DNA of 64,000 bases from positions 34,661 to 98,660 of the forward strand of contig OMZS01000018.1 in NCBI GenBank assembly GCA_900315565.1. Direction: 5' to 3'. Positions within the stretch are counted from its first letter, which is position 1, and every line of letters begins with the position of its first letter. A model generated the notes under the pieces. That model ran no database searches. It saw only the letters and a program-made list of their open reading frames with translations, and was not told where the DNA came from. Below, piece by piece: positions 37,470-46,553 of the stretch. Source of the DNA: an uncultured Prevotellaceae bacterium (GTDB taxonomy: Bacteria > Bacteroidota > Bacteroidia > Bacteroidales > Bacteroidaceae). The position numbers and the translations under genes were made by a program.

Positions 37470-40400
37470 GGTTTTCGGCTGTTTATGGTGTCAACGGTCT
37501 GCGTCGCCTGAGCCGACGGTGTTGTGCCCGTTGCTGCGGAACCTGGCGACACAGGAGCTGACGGAGTGGTACCACGTGGTGGCAGCATAGTGGCCTTGTC
37601 GTTCTTCAGTGTGAAGATATCCTTGAAATGCTGCAACGAACGGCGCCAAATGAAGCCAGCACCATAGAGCTGGGTGTAGCCGTCAATCCAGTCGTAGGTA
37701 TTGTTCTGGAAGAATAGTTTGACGTACTTGTTGGCGGTGTCGTCGAGACGGTATTCAAGTGCCACATTGTCGAAGAACGAGTCGTCACGGTTGTCGAGTT
37801 CCGCACCAGTAGAGACCTTGCCTCCCACCGAAATTTTCAGGCGGTTATTCCAGAGCCGCTTGGCAAACTTAAACGAATAGTCGGTGTGCTGGCTGCCGCT
37901 GGCGTCGGTTGAGTTGTCAACGCCAAACGAAATATCAATGGTGCGCAACGCATTGCCCGTGATATTGTTAATCTCGCTGTTGAGGAAGGTATTCAGCGCA
38001 CTGTTCAGCGAGAACGCACTGGTATTGCCGTCGGCCAGGTACATGCCCGTGGTAAGCAGCGACACAGCCAACTTGCCGCGCTGCTCCTTGCTCATAGACA
38101 TCAGTTCGCTGTGCAGCGCCATGTCCTCGGGCGCGTCGAGGGTGAACTCCAGCCCCATGTCGTTGAGCGTCTTGGTAACTATCACACCACAGACGAACAT
38201 CACGCTATGCCCCACTCCACTCGTGTTGGTTACGGTGGCCTTGGTGGTTTCGGTGGCGGTAATGTTGAGCGTCGGGTTCATGGGGTCTCCCGTAAACTCC
38301 AGATAGCTGCCGTCTTGTATGACGAACGTCTTGAGCGGAATAATAGGCAACGAGTATTTCATCTCGCCATTGTTCAGCGTGTATCGCCCATTGAGGCGCA
38401 AATGGTCGGCAGGAGTATATTGCATGCGCAGGGTGCCGCCGCCCATGAGGTCGATGTAGTTGGAGTGGTCGCTGTTGAGGTAGGCCATAATGTGGGCACC
38501 CTGCGACACGTCGATGGTCATGTCCATTTTGAAGCCGTCGAGCTGCGGGCGGTTGATAACCACCTCGGTGGTGTCGCTGAAGTCGGTGAACTTCACCAGC
38601 TCGTCGAGTTGGTTGTCGGTGGTCAGCGGTGAGTCGCGCAGAATGTAGCCCATGTCGGTGGTGCCGAGCACATCGAGCCGCCCCCGCATGGAAAGACGGT
38701 TGACCGGTCCGCTCATTCGCCCGAAGAAATTGACGAAAGCCTTGCCGAAAGCCACTGACCGATAGTTTTCCTGGGCATTGATAATCTGGAAGTTCTGCGC
38801 CCGCATGCGCAAATTCACCATAATATTGTCGAGATTGCTGAAATCCACGTCGCCTTGCACGTTGAGGGGGTTCTCGTTGTGCGAATAAACCTCGAAATTC
38901 TCGAAGAGCAGATGGCTGCCCACAATTCGGACGGGGTCGTTGGCGAAACGCATCTCCACACCGTAGGGCACACTGGCAATGTACGACGAGTCGAGAAACA
39001 CCTCGCCGTTGACTTGCGGACGGTTGAGCGGCCCTTTGATGCTGATGTCGCCCTCGGCATAGCCCCGGAGGGCGAACAACTGGTCGGGAATAAAGCCATT
39101 GACCAGCGAAAGCGGCAACCGCTCGAGTGTCAGATTGGCATCGAGTGCGCCTTTGCCAACACTGCTGTAGGTACCCACGATGGTGCCTATCTCCTGGTCG
39201 TCGCGCAACAAGCGGCCGTCAATGTAGTGCGAGCCGTCCTCGCGGGGCATATACACAAACTCGGTACTCAGATTGCCCATGGGACAGTGCTCGTAGGTGA
39301 GTTTCTCAACGGCCAACGACGACGACACCGACAGTTCGTCGCGCGTCTGAATGACGTGGAAGTCACCGTCCATCATGCCCGTCACGTAAGGCGTATAAGG
39401 CAGCACCGACAGGATTTTCTCCAAGTCGAAATGGTTCATGCTCACCGTTAAGTCTTGCAGCGCCTCCAGGTTGTCGTCGTTGGTATATACCTGCACGCCT
39501 TCGCCCGCGTCACCCTTCAGAATAAGATGGGCCGACACGCGTTTGTCGTTGGTGAGGTAGAGATAGTTGTCGTCGTTGATTTTGAATTTTTTGTAACCCA
39601 AGATGGGGTCATCGGTATCGAGGTGCATGCGTATGCCATTGGCATCCATGGCTGCCTCGGCTCCCAGATTGACACCCAGTTTGTTGTTGGCATCGTAGAG
39701 TTGCACCTTGAGCGCCGAACCGTGCTCTGTGAGTCGTCCGTTGAGCAGCGCATTAAACGTATATTGTGGGTTCTTTTCGTTGTTGCGCACCTGTGCACGA
39801 TAGTAGGTATTCACGCTGTCGGACTCCACGTAGAGGCGCACCGTGTCGAGTTGCATGCTGTCGGCCAGCAGACGGTTGAACTGGGCATAGCCATTGAGGC
39901 CTTCGGCGGGCGACATACGCATGTCAATCTGTGCCTCGTCGAACTCGTAGCCTTCGCCCTTCAGCAACCGACAGAAGAAATTGTTCTTGCCCGACGTGAG
40001 CTGCACACGGGCGTTGGGCAACCGTTCGCGCAAGGCCACCTGGTCGATGGTGCGATTCTTGATTTGCGACTGCACATTGGCCATCAGCCGGTCGTAGTGG
40101 CGGAGCAACTGCTGATAACCGCCACTGGCATCGGCATTGAGGTAGAAGTCGCCACAGCTCACCACGGCGTGGGTGGTGTCGCGGCGGGTGAGCACGTCGA
40201 GGGTAATGTCCTCTGGACGATAAACATGGGCCGAGTCGCGAATAACCACATCGCCCACGGTGCCCTGCACCATGTAGTAGTCTTTCATGTCGGTGGCTAT
40301 ATCCACGTGGCCGCAAAGGGCGGCTGTCAGCGGGCGGTCCATGATTTTCAGTCTGAACAGGTCGGCATGGGTCAGGTCGGCTCCAATGGTGGCGTTAATG

Positions 40401-42157
40401 TTTTTGGTGTTCATCAGCGCGTCGAGAGCAATCTGCCCTTTCAGCAACGGATTATCGCTGTCTATCAGAGCCTTGCAGCGACCGTTGCGCACGGTGGCAT
40501 CGGCTTTCATGCCCGAGAGGTTGTAGCCTCCGTAGTTGAAATCGCGTATATTGGCCTTGGCGGTGAGTTGCGTACGGGGAGAGAGGAAATCGGTGCCCGA
40601 ACCACGGGCATCAATGGTGCCGCTGAACGCACTCAGTCCCTTGTTGGGCACAAAGTGCTGCAACTGCAGGCGGTCGGCATCGAGTTTGGCCGTGTAGGTC
40701 ATCGTGCGTGTATCAATGTCGGCCTTGGCTTTGAGCCGGCCTTTTCCCTCGGTGGCCGTGAAGTCGGCGGCATACTGGGGACCGTTGGCCTTGAAATTGC
40801 CTTTTACACCGATGCCCTGCGGAATGCGCACTTGACTGGTGACATCTTTGGGTAGTAGAGCGGTGACAAAATCGAGATTGTGGGTAGTGGCATCGAGATT
40901 GACATCGGCGCGCAACCGGTTCATGTCTGTAGGATTGGCAATGTAACCGCTGGCGTTGGCCTTGAAGGCTGTGGGCAGATTCACATTGAGCCCGGCAAAG
41001 TTGATGTACTGCATATTGCCCTGGGCCACGCCTTTGACAGTGAGCAGCTGGTTGGGCCAACGGCGCACAAAGTCGGTGGGCATGCCGCCAAGAAATCGCA
41101 TAATGTCCTGCTTGCCGAAGGTGCCGTCGAGGCGGGTTCGCAGCTGGCCGGGCTGTTTCTCGTCGAAGGTGTTCAGATCCATTTCGAAGTCGGCAGCCAA
41201 CTCCGACTCTGAGGTTTTCAGGTGCAGGTTGGGCAGCATCACCTTAGCGGAATCGAGGAGCACGGGGCCGCTGATATCCTCCACACGCAGACCGCTTTTC
41301 TCCTCAAAACTGGCATTGCGCACGCGCAGGTTCAGGTGAGGAGCAGCATAGGTGAGCGAGTCAATTGCCAACTGAATGTTCGACAATTGCAAATGGTTGT
41401 AATCGAGCCCGTTGACAGGTTTCTCAAAACGATTGTCATAGGCCAGGCTCCCGTCTTTCCAGTCGAGGCGATTTACCTCGTAGCGGCCTGCCTCCAGATC
41501 GAAGAACCCGTTGTTGGCGGCAACATCCTTCAGGTCGGCCCTGATGCGAAGCGTGTCGCCGGGCATCGTCACTGCCACCTGGCTGCGCTCCACCTTCAGC
41601 TGGTCAACCATGATTTTCCAGCGGTTCTCTGTTTCGGTGGTGTCATTCGATGTGCTGTCGGTCAGCGCCACATGAATGTTGGCATCGGCCAGCCGCGCGT
41701 TGCCTACGCGCAGACGGTCGTTATTCAGGTCGATGCCTGTTGCGGAAGAATTGGAGTCTGACGAACTGAGAGAGAGTTCGCCCACAGTGCCCTTCACGTG
41801 GGCCTCGGCAATCATATTGGTGGTGTTCAGCTTCACGTCGTGCAACTGCAGACGGTCAATCTCCACCTGCTTCTTGAACAGCGGTTTCAGCTGCACGTTG
41901 ACCACGGCCTTCCCGATGGCCGCCACCGTGTCGGGCGGCTGAATCACCTTGACATCCTCGATGCCAAGGTTGAGCGGAAACTCCAGCCTGACGTGCCCCA
42001 CGCTGATCTCCATGCCTGTCTTCTCCGAAGCATACGCCGCCACATGCTTCACCGCCCAATTCTGTACTGGGGGAAGGTAAAGCAGCACCGTCAGCAATAA
42101 AAAGAGAAGAATGGGCACCAGCACGGCAACGCCCACCCACTTCAACACTTTTTTCAT
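37466..42157 (-). CDS. tamB: TamB-family translocation and assembly protein (DUF490)
   Basis: 1563 residues. A single N-terminal membrane helix (VGVAVLVPILLFLLLTVLLY) precedes a very long repetitive beta-rich region forming a beta-taco groove, and the DUF490 C-terminal domain (about residues 1100-1450) with YTLNNGEMKYSLPIIPLKTF. An Ala/Pro/Thr-rich tail follows. It spans the periplasm to deliver lipid to the partner encoded immediately downstream, with a 4-base overlap. Confidence 0.93.
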   Translation of the reverse strand: MKKVLKWVGVAVLVPILLFLLLTVLLYLPPVQNWAVKHVAAYASEKTGMEISVGHVRLEFPLNLGIEDVKVIQPPDTVAAIGKAVVNVQLKPLFKKQVEIDRLQLHDVKLNTTNMIAEAHVKGTVGELSLSSSDSNSSATGIDLNNDRLRVGNARLADANIHVALTDSTSNDTTETENRWKIMVDQLKVERSQVAVTMPGDTLRIRADLKDVAANNGFFDLEAGRYEVNRLDWKDGSLAYDNRFEKPVNGLDYNHLQLSNIQLAIDSLTYAAPHLNLRVRNASFEEKSGLRVEDISGPVLLDSAKVMLPNLHLKTSESELAADFEMDLNTFDEKQPGQLRTRLDGTFGKQDIMRFLGGMPTDFVRRWPNQLLTVKGVAQGNMQYINFAGLNVNLPTAFKANASGYIANPTDMNRLRADVNLDATTHNLDFVTALLPKDVTSQVRIPQGIGVKGNFKANGPQYAADFTATEGKGRLKAKADIDTRTMTYTAKLDADRLQLQHFVPNKGLSAFSGTIDARGSGTDFLSPRTQLTAKANIRDFNYGGYNLSGMKADATVRNGRCKALIDSDNPLLKGQIALDALMNTKNINATIGADLTHADLFRLKIMDRPLTAALCGHVDIATDMKDYYMVQGTVGDVVIRDSAHVYRPEDITLDVLTRRDTTHAVVSCGDFYLNADASGGYQQLLRHYDRLMANVQSQIKNRTIDQVALRERLPNARVQLTSGKNNFFCRLLKGEGYEFDEAQIDMRMSPAEGLNGYAQFNRLLADSMQLDTVRLYVESDSVNTYYRAQVRNNEKNPQYTFNALLNGRLTEHGSALKVQLYDANNKLGVNLGAEAAMDANGIRMHLDTDDPILGYKKFKINDDNYLYLTNDKRVSAHLILKGDAGEGVQVYTNDDNLEALQDLTVSMNHFDLEKILSVLPYTPYVTGMMDGDFHVIQTRDELSVSSSLAVEKLTYEHCPMGNLSTEFVYMPREDGSHYIDGRLLRDDQEIGTIVGTYSSVGKGALDANLTLERLPLSLVNGFIPDQLFALRGYAEGDISIKGPLNRPQVNGEVFLDSSYIASVPYGVEMRFANDPVRIVGSHLLFENFEVYSHNENPLNVQGDVDFSNLDNIMVNLRMRAQNFQIINAQENYRSVAFGKAFVNFFGRMSGPVNRLSMRGRLDVLGTTDMGYILRDSPLTTDNQLDELVKFTDFSDTTEVVINRPQLDGFKMDMTIDVSQGAHIMAYLNSDHSNYIDLMGGGTLRMQYTPADHLRLNGRYTLNNGEMKYSLPIIPLKTFVIQDGSYLEFTGDPMNPTLNITATETTKATVTNTSGVGHSVMFVCGVIVTKTLNDMGLEFTLDAPEDMALHSELMSMSKEQRGKLAVSLLTTGMYLADGNTSAFSLNSALNTFLNSEINNITGNALRTIDISFGVDNSTDASGSQHTDYSFKFAKRLWNNRLKISVGGKVSTGAELDNRDDSFFDNVALEYRLDDTANKYVKLFFQNNTYDWIDGYTQLYGAGFIWRRSLQHFKDIFTLKNDKATMLPPRGTTPSAPVSPGSAATGTTPSAQATQTVDTINSRKP

Positions 42158-42178
42158 GTCAAGCGCATTATCTCAATG

Positions 42179-42209
42179 CAAAAGTAAAGAAAAAACTTGG
42201 AACAGCCAA
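42179..42209 (-). promoter_or_regulatory. Promoter of tamB-tamL
   Basis: On the minus strand: TTG (42207-42209), 20 bases, TACTTTTG (42179-42186), 22 bases before the ATG at 42157. Confidence 0.7.
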
Positions 42210-42298
42210 TAATTACAACAAAAAAACTCTGGCTGAGTGAAAAAACCAGCCAGAGTAGAACATAAACTGCAATTACAGGAACAAGTTGTAACCTGTGA

Positions 42299-43171
42299 TT
42301 ACTTCACCACCACCTTGCGCCCGTTCCGGATATACACGCCGCGCTGCTGGGGGCGGGTTCTCAATTGTTGGCCGTCGAGCGAATAAAATGGTGCATCAGC
42401 TGCCGAAACGCTGTTCATCAGGCTGACAGACTCACTGGTGGTAGGCTCAACAAGTATCTCGTCGCATACTTCTTCGCCATCTAAAACCACCATTCGCTCC
42501 TCTTCGTCGAAGAAAGCACCAGCAGGCGTAGTGATGGCACAGTCAACAAGCGTGAGGCTCTTCAAATCACAGAATGTCTCACCTACCCATGTGCCCCGGC
42601 TCAGCTCCTCGGAGCGACTTTTGGCATGCACCGTTGAGGCATCTATCGTCAGGTTTAAGGTTTGAGTACCAGAACCATTTCTATAGCCGAGGATGGGATA
42701 ATAGCCTGTCAAGTCGAGTGTGCATCCTCCACTCACAGTGAGGTTTGCATCATCTTCCGAGGCATTGCTTTCAATGCAACGAACGTTGTCAACATCGGTT
42801 GTAATCTTGAGCGAGCCGTCGCCACGGATGGTAAAGTTACCGGGATATCTATAGTAAATACCAGTCTGATACTCGAAGGGCAGCGTTATCACGTTGGTGC
42901 CCTTCAGCACAATGTCGAATTTGGAAGCGAAGATGAAGAACGGAGAATGGAGCGACCCCATCACCATCTCCAGGTCCTCGAGCGTGATGGTGAGGTTTTC
43001 TTTGTCGAACGTCACTTTGCCGCTCTTGATGTCGCTGTTGGTGGTTGCGTCGAACACCTTACTTTCCCACACAGCACTTCCACAAAAACTAAAAATCTCC
43101 TGTGCCTGTACATTTGTGCAGACAACCATAAGGAGCAGCATGGTAAACGAAAGTTTTTTCATCATTTTCAC
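42299..43171 (-). CDS. Secreted beta-rich protein with C-terminal sorting tail
   Basis: 290 residues. Signal peptide near MKKLSFTMLLLMVVCTNVQA. The centre is a series of short beta strands (GTNVITLPFEYQTGIYYRYP, IRGDGSLKITTDVDNVRCIE) of the kind seen in carbohydrate-binding-like or beta-helix surface proteins; I recognise no enzyme. The end, FYSLDGQQLRTRPQQRGVYI then RNGRKVVVK, is the type IX-like sorting tail shared with three other proteins in this window. Confidence 0.75.
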   Translation of the reverse strand: MKMMKKLSFTMLLLMVVCTNVQAQEIFSFCGSAVWESKVFDATTNSDIKSGKVTFDKENLTITLEDLEMVMGSLHSPFFIFASKFDIVLKGTNVITLPFEYQTGIYYRYPGNFTIRGDGSLKITTDVDNVRCIESNASEDDANLTVSGGCTLDLTGYYPILGYRNGSGTQTLNLTIDASTVHAKSRSEELSRGTWVGETFCDLKSLTLVDCAITTPAGAFFDEEERMVVLDGEEVCDEILVEPTTSESVSLMNSVSAADAPFYSLDGQQLRTRPQQRGVYIRNGRKVVVK

Positions 43172-43253
43172 AATTGTTTGAGGTGGTTATACATTATTGA
43201 CTTTGATAAAGAAAGGAATACTCACCGCCCTAACAAAGACTACCATGGCATCC

Positions 43254-43928
43254 TTACACCCCGAACACGCCGAACAGCGTGCCGTCGGGCAGCGGAGCCT
43301 CGACTACGATGGGCTGACGGGACACGGGATGCTGGAACTCCACACGGCGGGCCAGCAGGGCGATGCTGCCGTCGGGATTGCTGCGGGGCGAGCCGTACTT
43401 CAAGTCTCCCTTGATGGGCATGCCAGCCTTGGCCAGCTGACAGCGAATCTGGTGGTGGCGGCCCGTAAGCAACTGAACCTCAAGCAGCTGGTAGCGGTCG
43501 CTGCGCCCGATGACGCGGTAGCGCAGCTTGGCACGCTTGCTACGGGGCACCTCGCGGGGATAGGCGTAGCTCTTGTTCTGCTGCTCGTTGCGCACGAGCC
43601 AGTGCTCCAGCTCGTGCCACTCGTCGTCGGCATCGGCTGTCTTGGGCACAATGGCCCAATAGGTTTTGTGCACCTCGCCGCTGGCAAACATCTGGTTGAG
43701 CCGCGTGAGGGCTTTCGACGTGCGGGCAAACACCACCAGCCCCCACACGGGGCGGTCGAGGCGGTGGACAACGCCCAGAAACACGTTGCCTGGCTTATGG
43801 TATTTCTCCTTGATATACCTTTTCACCGTTTCCGACAGCGGTTCGTCGCCGGTCTTGTCGCCCTGCACAATCTCGCCGCTGCGCTTCGAGACGATGATGA
43901 TGTGGTTGTCCTCGTAAACTACTTGCAT
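43254..43928 (-). CDS. RluA-family pseudouridine synthase
   Basis: 224 residues. The catalytic Asp lies in VVHRLDRPVWGLVVFARTSK, and TGRHHQIRCQLAKAGMPIKG closes the active site. There is no S4 domain, so it is the short RluA form that modifies uridines in rRNA or tRNA. The gene has its own promoter (TATCTTTG at 43953-43960). Confidence 0.92.
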   Translation of the reverse strand: MQVVYEDNHIIIVSKRSGEIVQGDKTGDEPLSETVKRYIKEKYHKPGNVFLGVVHRLDRPVWGLVVFARTSKALTRLNQMFASGEVHKTYWAIVPKTADADDEWHELEHWLVRNEQQNKSYAYPREVPRSKRAKLRYRVIGRSDRYQLLEVQLLTGRHHQIRCQLAKAGMPIKGDLKYGSPRSNPDGSIALLARRVEFQHPVSRQPIVVEAPLPDGTLFGVFGV

Positions 43929-43952
43929 ACGTCAGTTTTTATTTTCTGTTGG

Positions 43953-43960
43953 CAAAGATA
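43953..43960 (-). promoter_or_regulatory. -7 element TATCTTTG for the pseudouridine synthase gene
   Basis: Minus-strand TAnnTTTG, 25 bases before the ATG at 43928. Confidence 0.55.
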
Positions 43961-44025
43961 CGAAAAACGAGCGAAACGTAAAAGAAAAAAGGGATGAACT
44001 TTTCAGAGCAAAGCACGACGTACTA

Positions 44026-44128
44026 ATTTTCTAGAGAATCTGAATGTATCGCCGTGAAATATTTTTTTATTATCGTGGTTTAGAAAAATAACGTCGGGAG
44101 ATAATAAGAAATTCTCTAGATAATCTTC
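44026..44128. repeat. Dispersed repeat remnant with TTCTCTAGA palindromes
   Basis: Contains TTTTCTAGAGAATCT, GCCGTGAAATA, AACGTCGGGAGATAA and ATTCTCTAGATAA: all elements of the family at 887, 23955 and 34108 but without an intact hairpin. It accounts for most of the 306-base gap 43929-44234. Confidence 0.7.
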
Positions 44129-44162
44129 TTGTAAAATCTGGCATTAAGTTTGGGGCATCAAA

Positions 44163-44187
44163 AAACCCGCGCAGAAAGCACGGGTTT
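44163..44187 (-). terminator. Terminator of the fabG transcript
   Basis: Minus strand: a 9-bp GC-rich stem AACCCGTGC/GCGCGGGTT followed by a T run (A run 44159-44165). A second small hairpin (GGCTGTG/CACAGCC, 44190-44207) precedes it. Confidence 0.8.
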
Positions 44188-44234
44188 AGGGCTGTGAAAG
44201 CACAGCCGGTCTGTTTGTTGGGTTGTGGAGGAAC

Positions 44235-44981
44235 TTACATGTTCATACCGCCGTCAACCTGAATCACCTGACCAGTGACATAACTCGAAAGGTCGCTGGC
44301 AAGGAACGTAGCCACGTTGGCGATGTCCTCAACGGTACCACCGCGGCGCAGAGGAATCTTGTTGATCCACTCCTTGCGGATGTCGTCGGGCAGGGCCTGC
44401 GTCATGGCTGTGTCGATGAAGCCCGGGGCAATGGCGTTGGCGCGGATTCCGCGCGAACCAATCTCCTGGCCGATGCTCTTGGCCAAAGCAATCAGACCAG
44501 CCTTCGAGGCTGCATAGTTGCACTGTCCGGCATTGCCATGAACGCCCACCACGCTGGCCATGTTGATAATAGAACCGCTGCGCTGGCGCATCATAATAGG
44601 AGTGCAGGCATGGATGAAATTGAATGCCGACTTCAGGTTCACAGCTATCACTGCGTCCCACTGAGCCTCGGTCATACGCATCATCAGGCCGTCCTTGGTG
44701 ATGCCGGCGTTGTTGACAAGAATGTCGATGGCACCAAACTCAGCCTTCACCTCGTTGACAACCTGCTCGGTCTGAGCAAAGTCGGCTGCATTGCTGGCAT
44801 AGCCTTTAGCCTTTACTCCCTTGGCAGCAATCTCAGCCTCGGTGGCCTTGCCATTCTCGTCGATAACCAGGTCGGTGAAAGCCACATTGGCTCCCTCTTC
44901 GGCAAACTTCAGTGCGATAGCCTTTCCTATACCGCGGGCTGCACCCGTAATGAGCGCAGTCTTACCTTCTAATAAACCCAT
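44235..44981 (-). CDS. fabG: 3-oxoacyl-ACP reductase
   Basis: 248 residues from MGLLEGKTALITGAARGIGK; a longer open frame upstream is not conserved. Short-chain dehydrogenase motifs: TGAARGIG (cofactor), NNAG, catalytic Ser in INMASVVG, YAASKAG (Tyr and Lys), and the family end YVTGQVIQVDGGMNM. It reduces 3-oxoacyl-ACP with NADPH in fatty acid elongation. It lies 46 bases downstream of a TetR regulator gene and is probably transcribed with it. Confidence 0.93.
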   Translation of the reverse strand: MGLLEGKTALITGAARGIGKAIALKFAEEGANVAFTDLVIDENGKATEAEIAAKGVKAKGYASNAADFAQTEQVVNEVKAEFGAIDILVNNAGITKDGLMMRMTEAQWDAVIAVNLKSAFNFIHACTPIMMRQRSGSIINMASVVGVHGNAGQCNYAASKAGLIALAKSIGQEIGSRGIRANAIAPGFIDTAMTQALPDDIRKEWINKIPLRRGGTVEDIANVATFLASDLSSYVTGQVIQVDGGMNM

Positions 44982-45027
44982 TTCTTTTCTTTGTTTTTTA
45001 TGTGTTAATAAAATGATTTCGAGTGAT

Positions 45028-45621
45028 TTACTTAATATTGTTCTTTCCCAGCGCGCCATATACCACCTTGGCAACCAGCGGTTTGCTAGTTTCCGGGGTC
45101 ATGCCGTGGCCCAAACGGCCGCAGATGTAGGGCACTTCCAGTCCTTTGATACAATAGTGCGTGATGTCGGCAACCAGTTCAATATTCTCAATGTCAAATT
45201 CGCCGTCGGCCTTGCCATCAGCATACACTTTGCGGAAAATCTCCAGTTCGTCTTCATCAAAATTCTTCCGGACCTTCTCCACCATCCAGATATTACGGAA
45301 AAAGGCAGCGCGCAAGTTACCGTTGCGCATCACCGTCTCCTTAATCATATTCAGATGGGTATAAATAAGCTCAATGATTTTGTCCTGAGGACGAATCTTC
45401 TTAGCCGCAACCTCGTCCATTTTCTCAGACAAACGCTCCAGCTCCGACTCAATCACCGCATAATATACATCCTCTTTGCTCTTAAAATAGGTGTATAGCG
45501 TACGGCGGCCCTTGCCCGAAGCCACGGCGATGTCGTTCATCGTTGTGTTCTCAAGACCATTTTTGGCGAACAGTTGCCGGGCTACATCCACCAGCAACTG
45601 ACGAGTTTTTGATATTGACAT
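45028..45621 (-). CDS. TetR/AcrR-family transcriptional regulator
   Basis: 197 residues. The N-terminal helix-turn-helix is typical: LVDVARQLFAKNGLENTTMN then DIAVASGKGRRTLYTYFKSK. The C-terminal ligand domain is unassigned. Its position directly before fabG suggests it senses acyl groups and controls fatty acid synthesis, including its own transcript; that link is inference. Confidence 0.9.
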   Translation of the reverse strand: MSISKTRQLLVDVARQLFAKNGLENTTMNDIAVASGKGRRTLYTYFKSKEDVYYAVIESELERLSEKMDEVAAKKIRPQDKIIELIYTHLNMIKETVMRNGNLRAAFFRNIWMVEKVRKNFDEDELEIFRKVYADGKADGEFDIENIELVADITHYCIKGLEVPYICGRLGHGMTPETSKPLVAKVVYGALGKNNIK

Positions 45622-45694
45622 GTCACAACCTCCTATTACTTTCTAATCTCTATACTAATCTCTATTGAAAAATGCACATAGCATTTAGCGTGTG

Positions 45695-45702
45695 CAAAAG
45701 TA
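45695..45702 (-). promoter_or_regulatory. -7 element TACTTTTG for the tetR-fabG operon
   Basis: Minus-strand TAnnTTTG, 74 bases before the ATG at 45621. Confidence 0.5.
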
Positions 45703-45747
45703 AAAAGAAAAAATGATACCACCAAATATTTTACAAAAAAAATTGCT

Positions 45748-45897
45748 ATGAGTTAGGAGGTAAGAGTTAGGAGTTAAGAGTTAGGAGTTCAAGAAGTTCA
45801 AGAAGTTCAAGGAGTTGCAAGACAATAGTCTCGTCAACGATGACTCCTAATTCCAAACTTCTAACTCCTCACTCCTAACTCCTAACTCCTAACTCAT
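45748..45897. repeat. Inverted GAGTTAGGAGTT / GTTCAAGAAGTTCAAG tract
   Basis: The left half has several GAGTTAGGAGTTAAG units merging into GTTCAAGAA units and GGAGTTGCAAGACAATAG; the right half is the reverse (AACTCCTAACTCCTAACTC). The whole can fold as a long imperfect hairpin. The GTTCAAG portion, including AGACAATAG, recurs between the two tRNA genes at 53984-54112. Confidence 0.8.
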
Positions 45898-46538
45898 CAG
45901 ATGTAATACTCGGCCGAATCGACGAGGCCTGCACGAAGGGCATAGCGGGTGGCCTCGTGGACATTGTTGACGCTGATTTTCCTGAAGATGTTCTTGCGGT
46001 GGGTGTTGACGGTGTGGAAGCTGGAGAAGCGCTTCTCGGCAATCTCGCGTGTGGTCATTCCCATGGCGATGTCTTTCAATATCTCGCGCTCGGTGTTGGT
46101 GAGCCTTGCACCGTCATCGGGGGCGGCGGCAGGCGCAAGCAGCAGTTCGGTCATGCGCTGGCAGATATAGCGCTGGCGGGCAATGGCATAGCGGATGGCC
46201 TGACTGATTTCGTGAAGGGGCGACTCTTTGAGGAGTACACTGATCTGACTCCACGAGGCTACGATACGGCGCACAAAGTCCTGACTGAGATCCTCGGAGA
46301 ACAGCACCCAGCGCGCCTGCGCAAAACGCTGGCACAAAATGAGCAACTCCTCGGCATCGTTGATGTCGAAGAGCGTGTAGTCAAGAAGTACCACCGAGTC
46401 GGGATACTTCTTGAGCTGTTCAATGAGCGAGGCTTTGTCCTCGGTGTATTTCAGCCGCGCGTCTTCGATGGTCTGACAGACATACATCAGTCCTGCACGG
46501 GTGATGTCCTGACGGTCGGCTAAGCATATATTTATCAT
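45897..46538 (-). CDS. LuxR-family response regulator
   Basis: 213 residues. A receiver-like N-terminal domain (MINICLADRQDITRAGLMYV, with Asp in VVLLDYTLFDIND as the possible phosphorylation site) is joined to a NarL/FixJ helix-turn-helix (LTNTEREILKDIAMGMTTRE, then IAEKRFSSFHTVNTHRKNIF). No sensor kinase gene is adjacent. It follows the DUF5686 gene by 15 bases on the same strand and may be co-transcribed with it. Confidence 0.88.
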   Translation of the reverse strand: MINICLADRQDITRAGLMYVCQTIEDARLKYTEDKASLIEQLKKYPDSVVLLDYTLFDINDAEELLILCQRFAQARWVLFSEDLSQDFVRRIVASWSQISVLLKESPLHEISQAIRYAIARQRYICQRMTELLLAPAAAPDDGARLTNTEREILKDIAMGMTTREIAEKRFSSFHTVNTHRKNIFRKISVNNVHEATRYALRAGLVDSAEYYI

Positions 46539-46553
46539 TTTTTCTGTTTTTTC

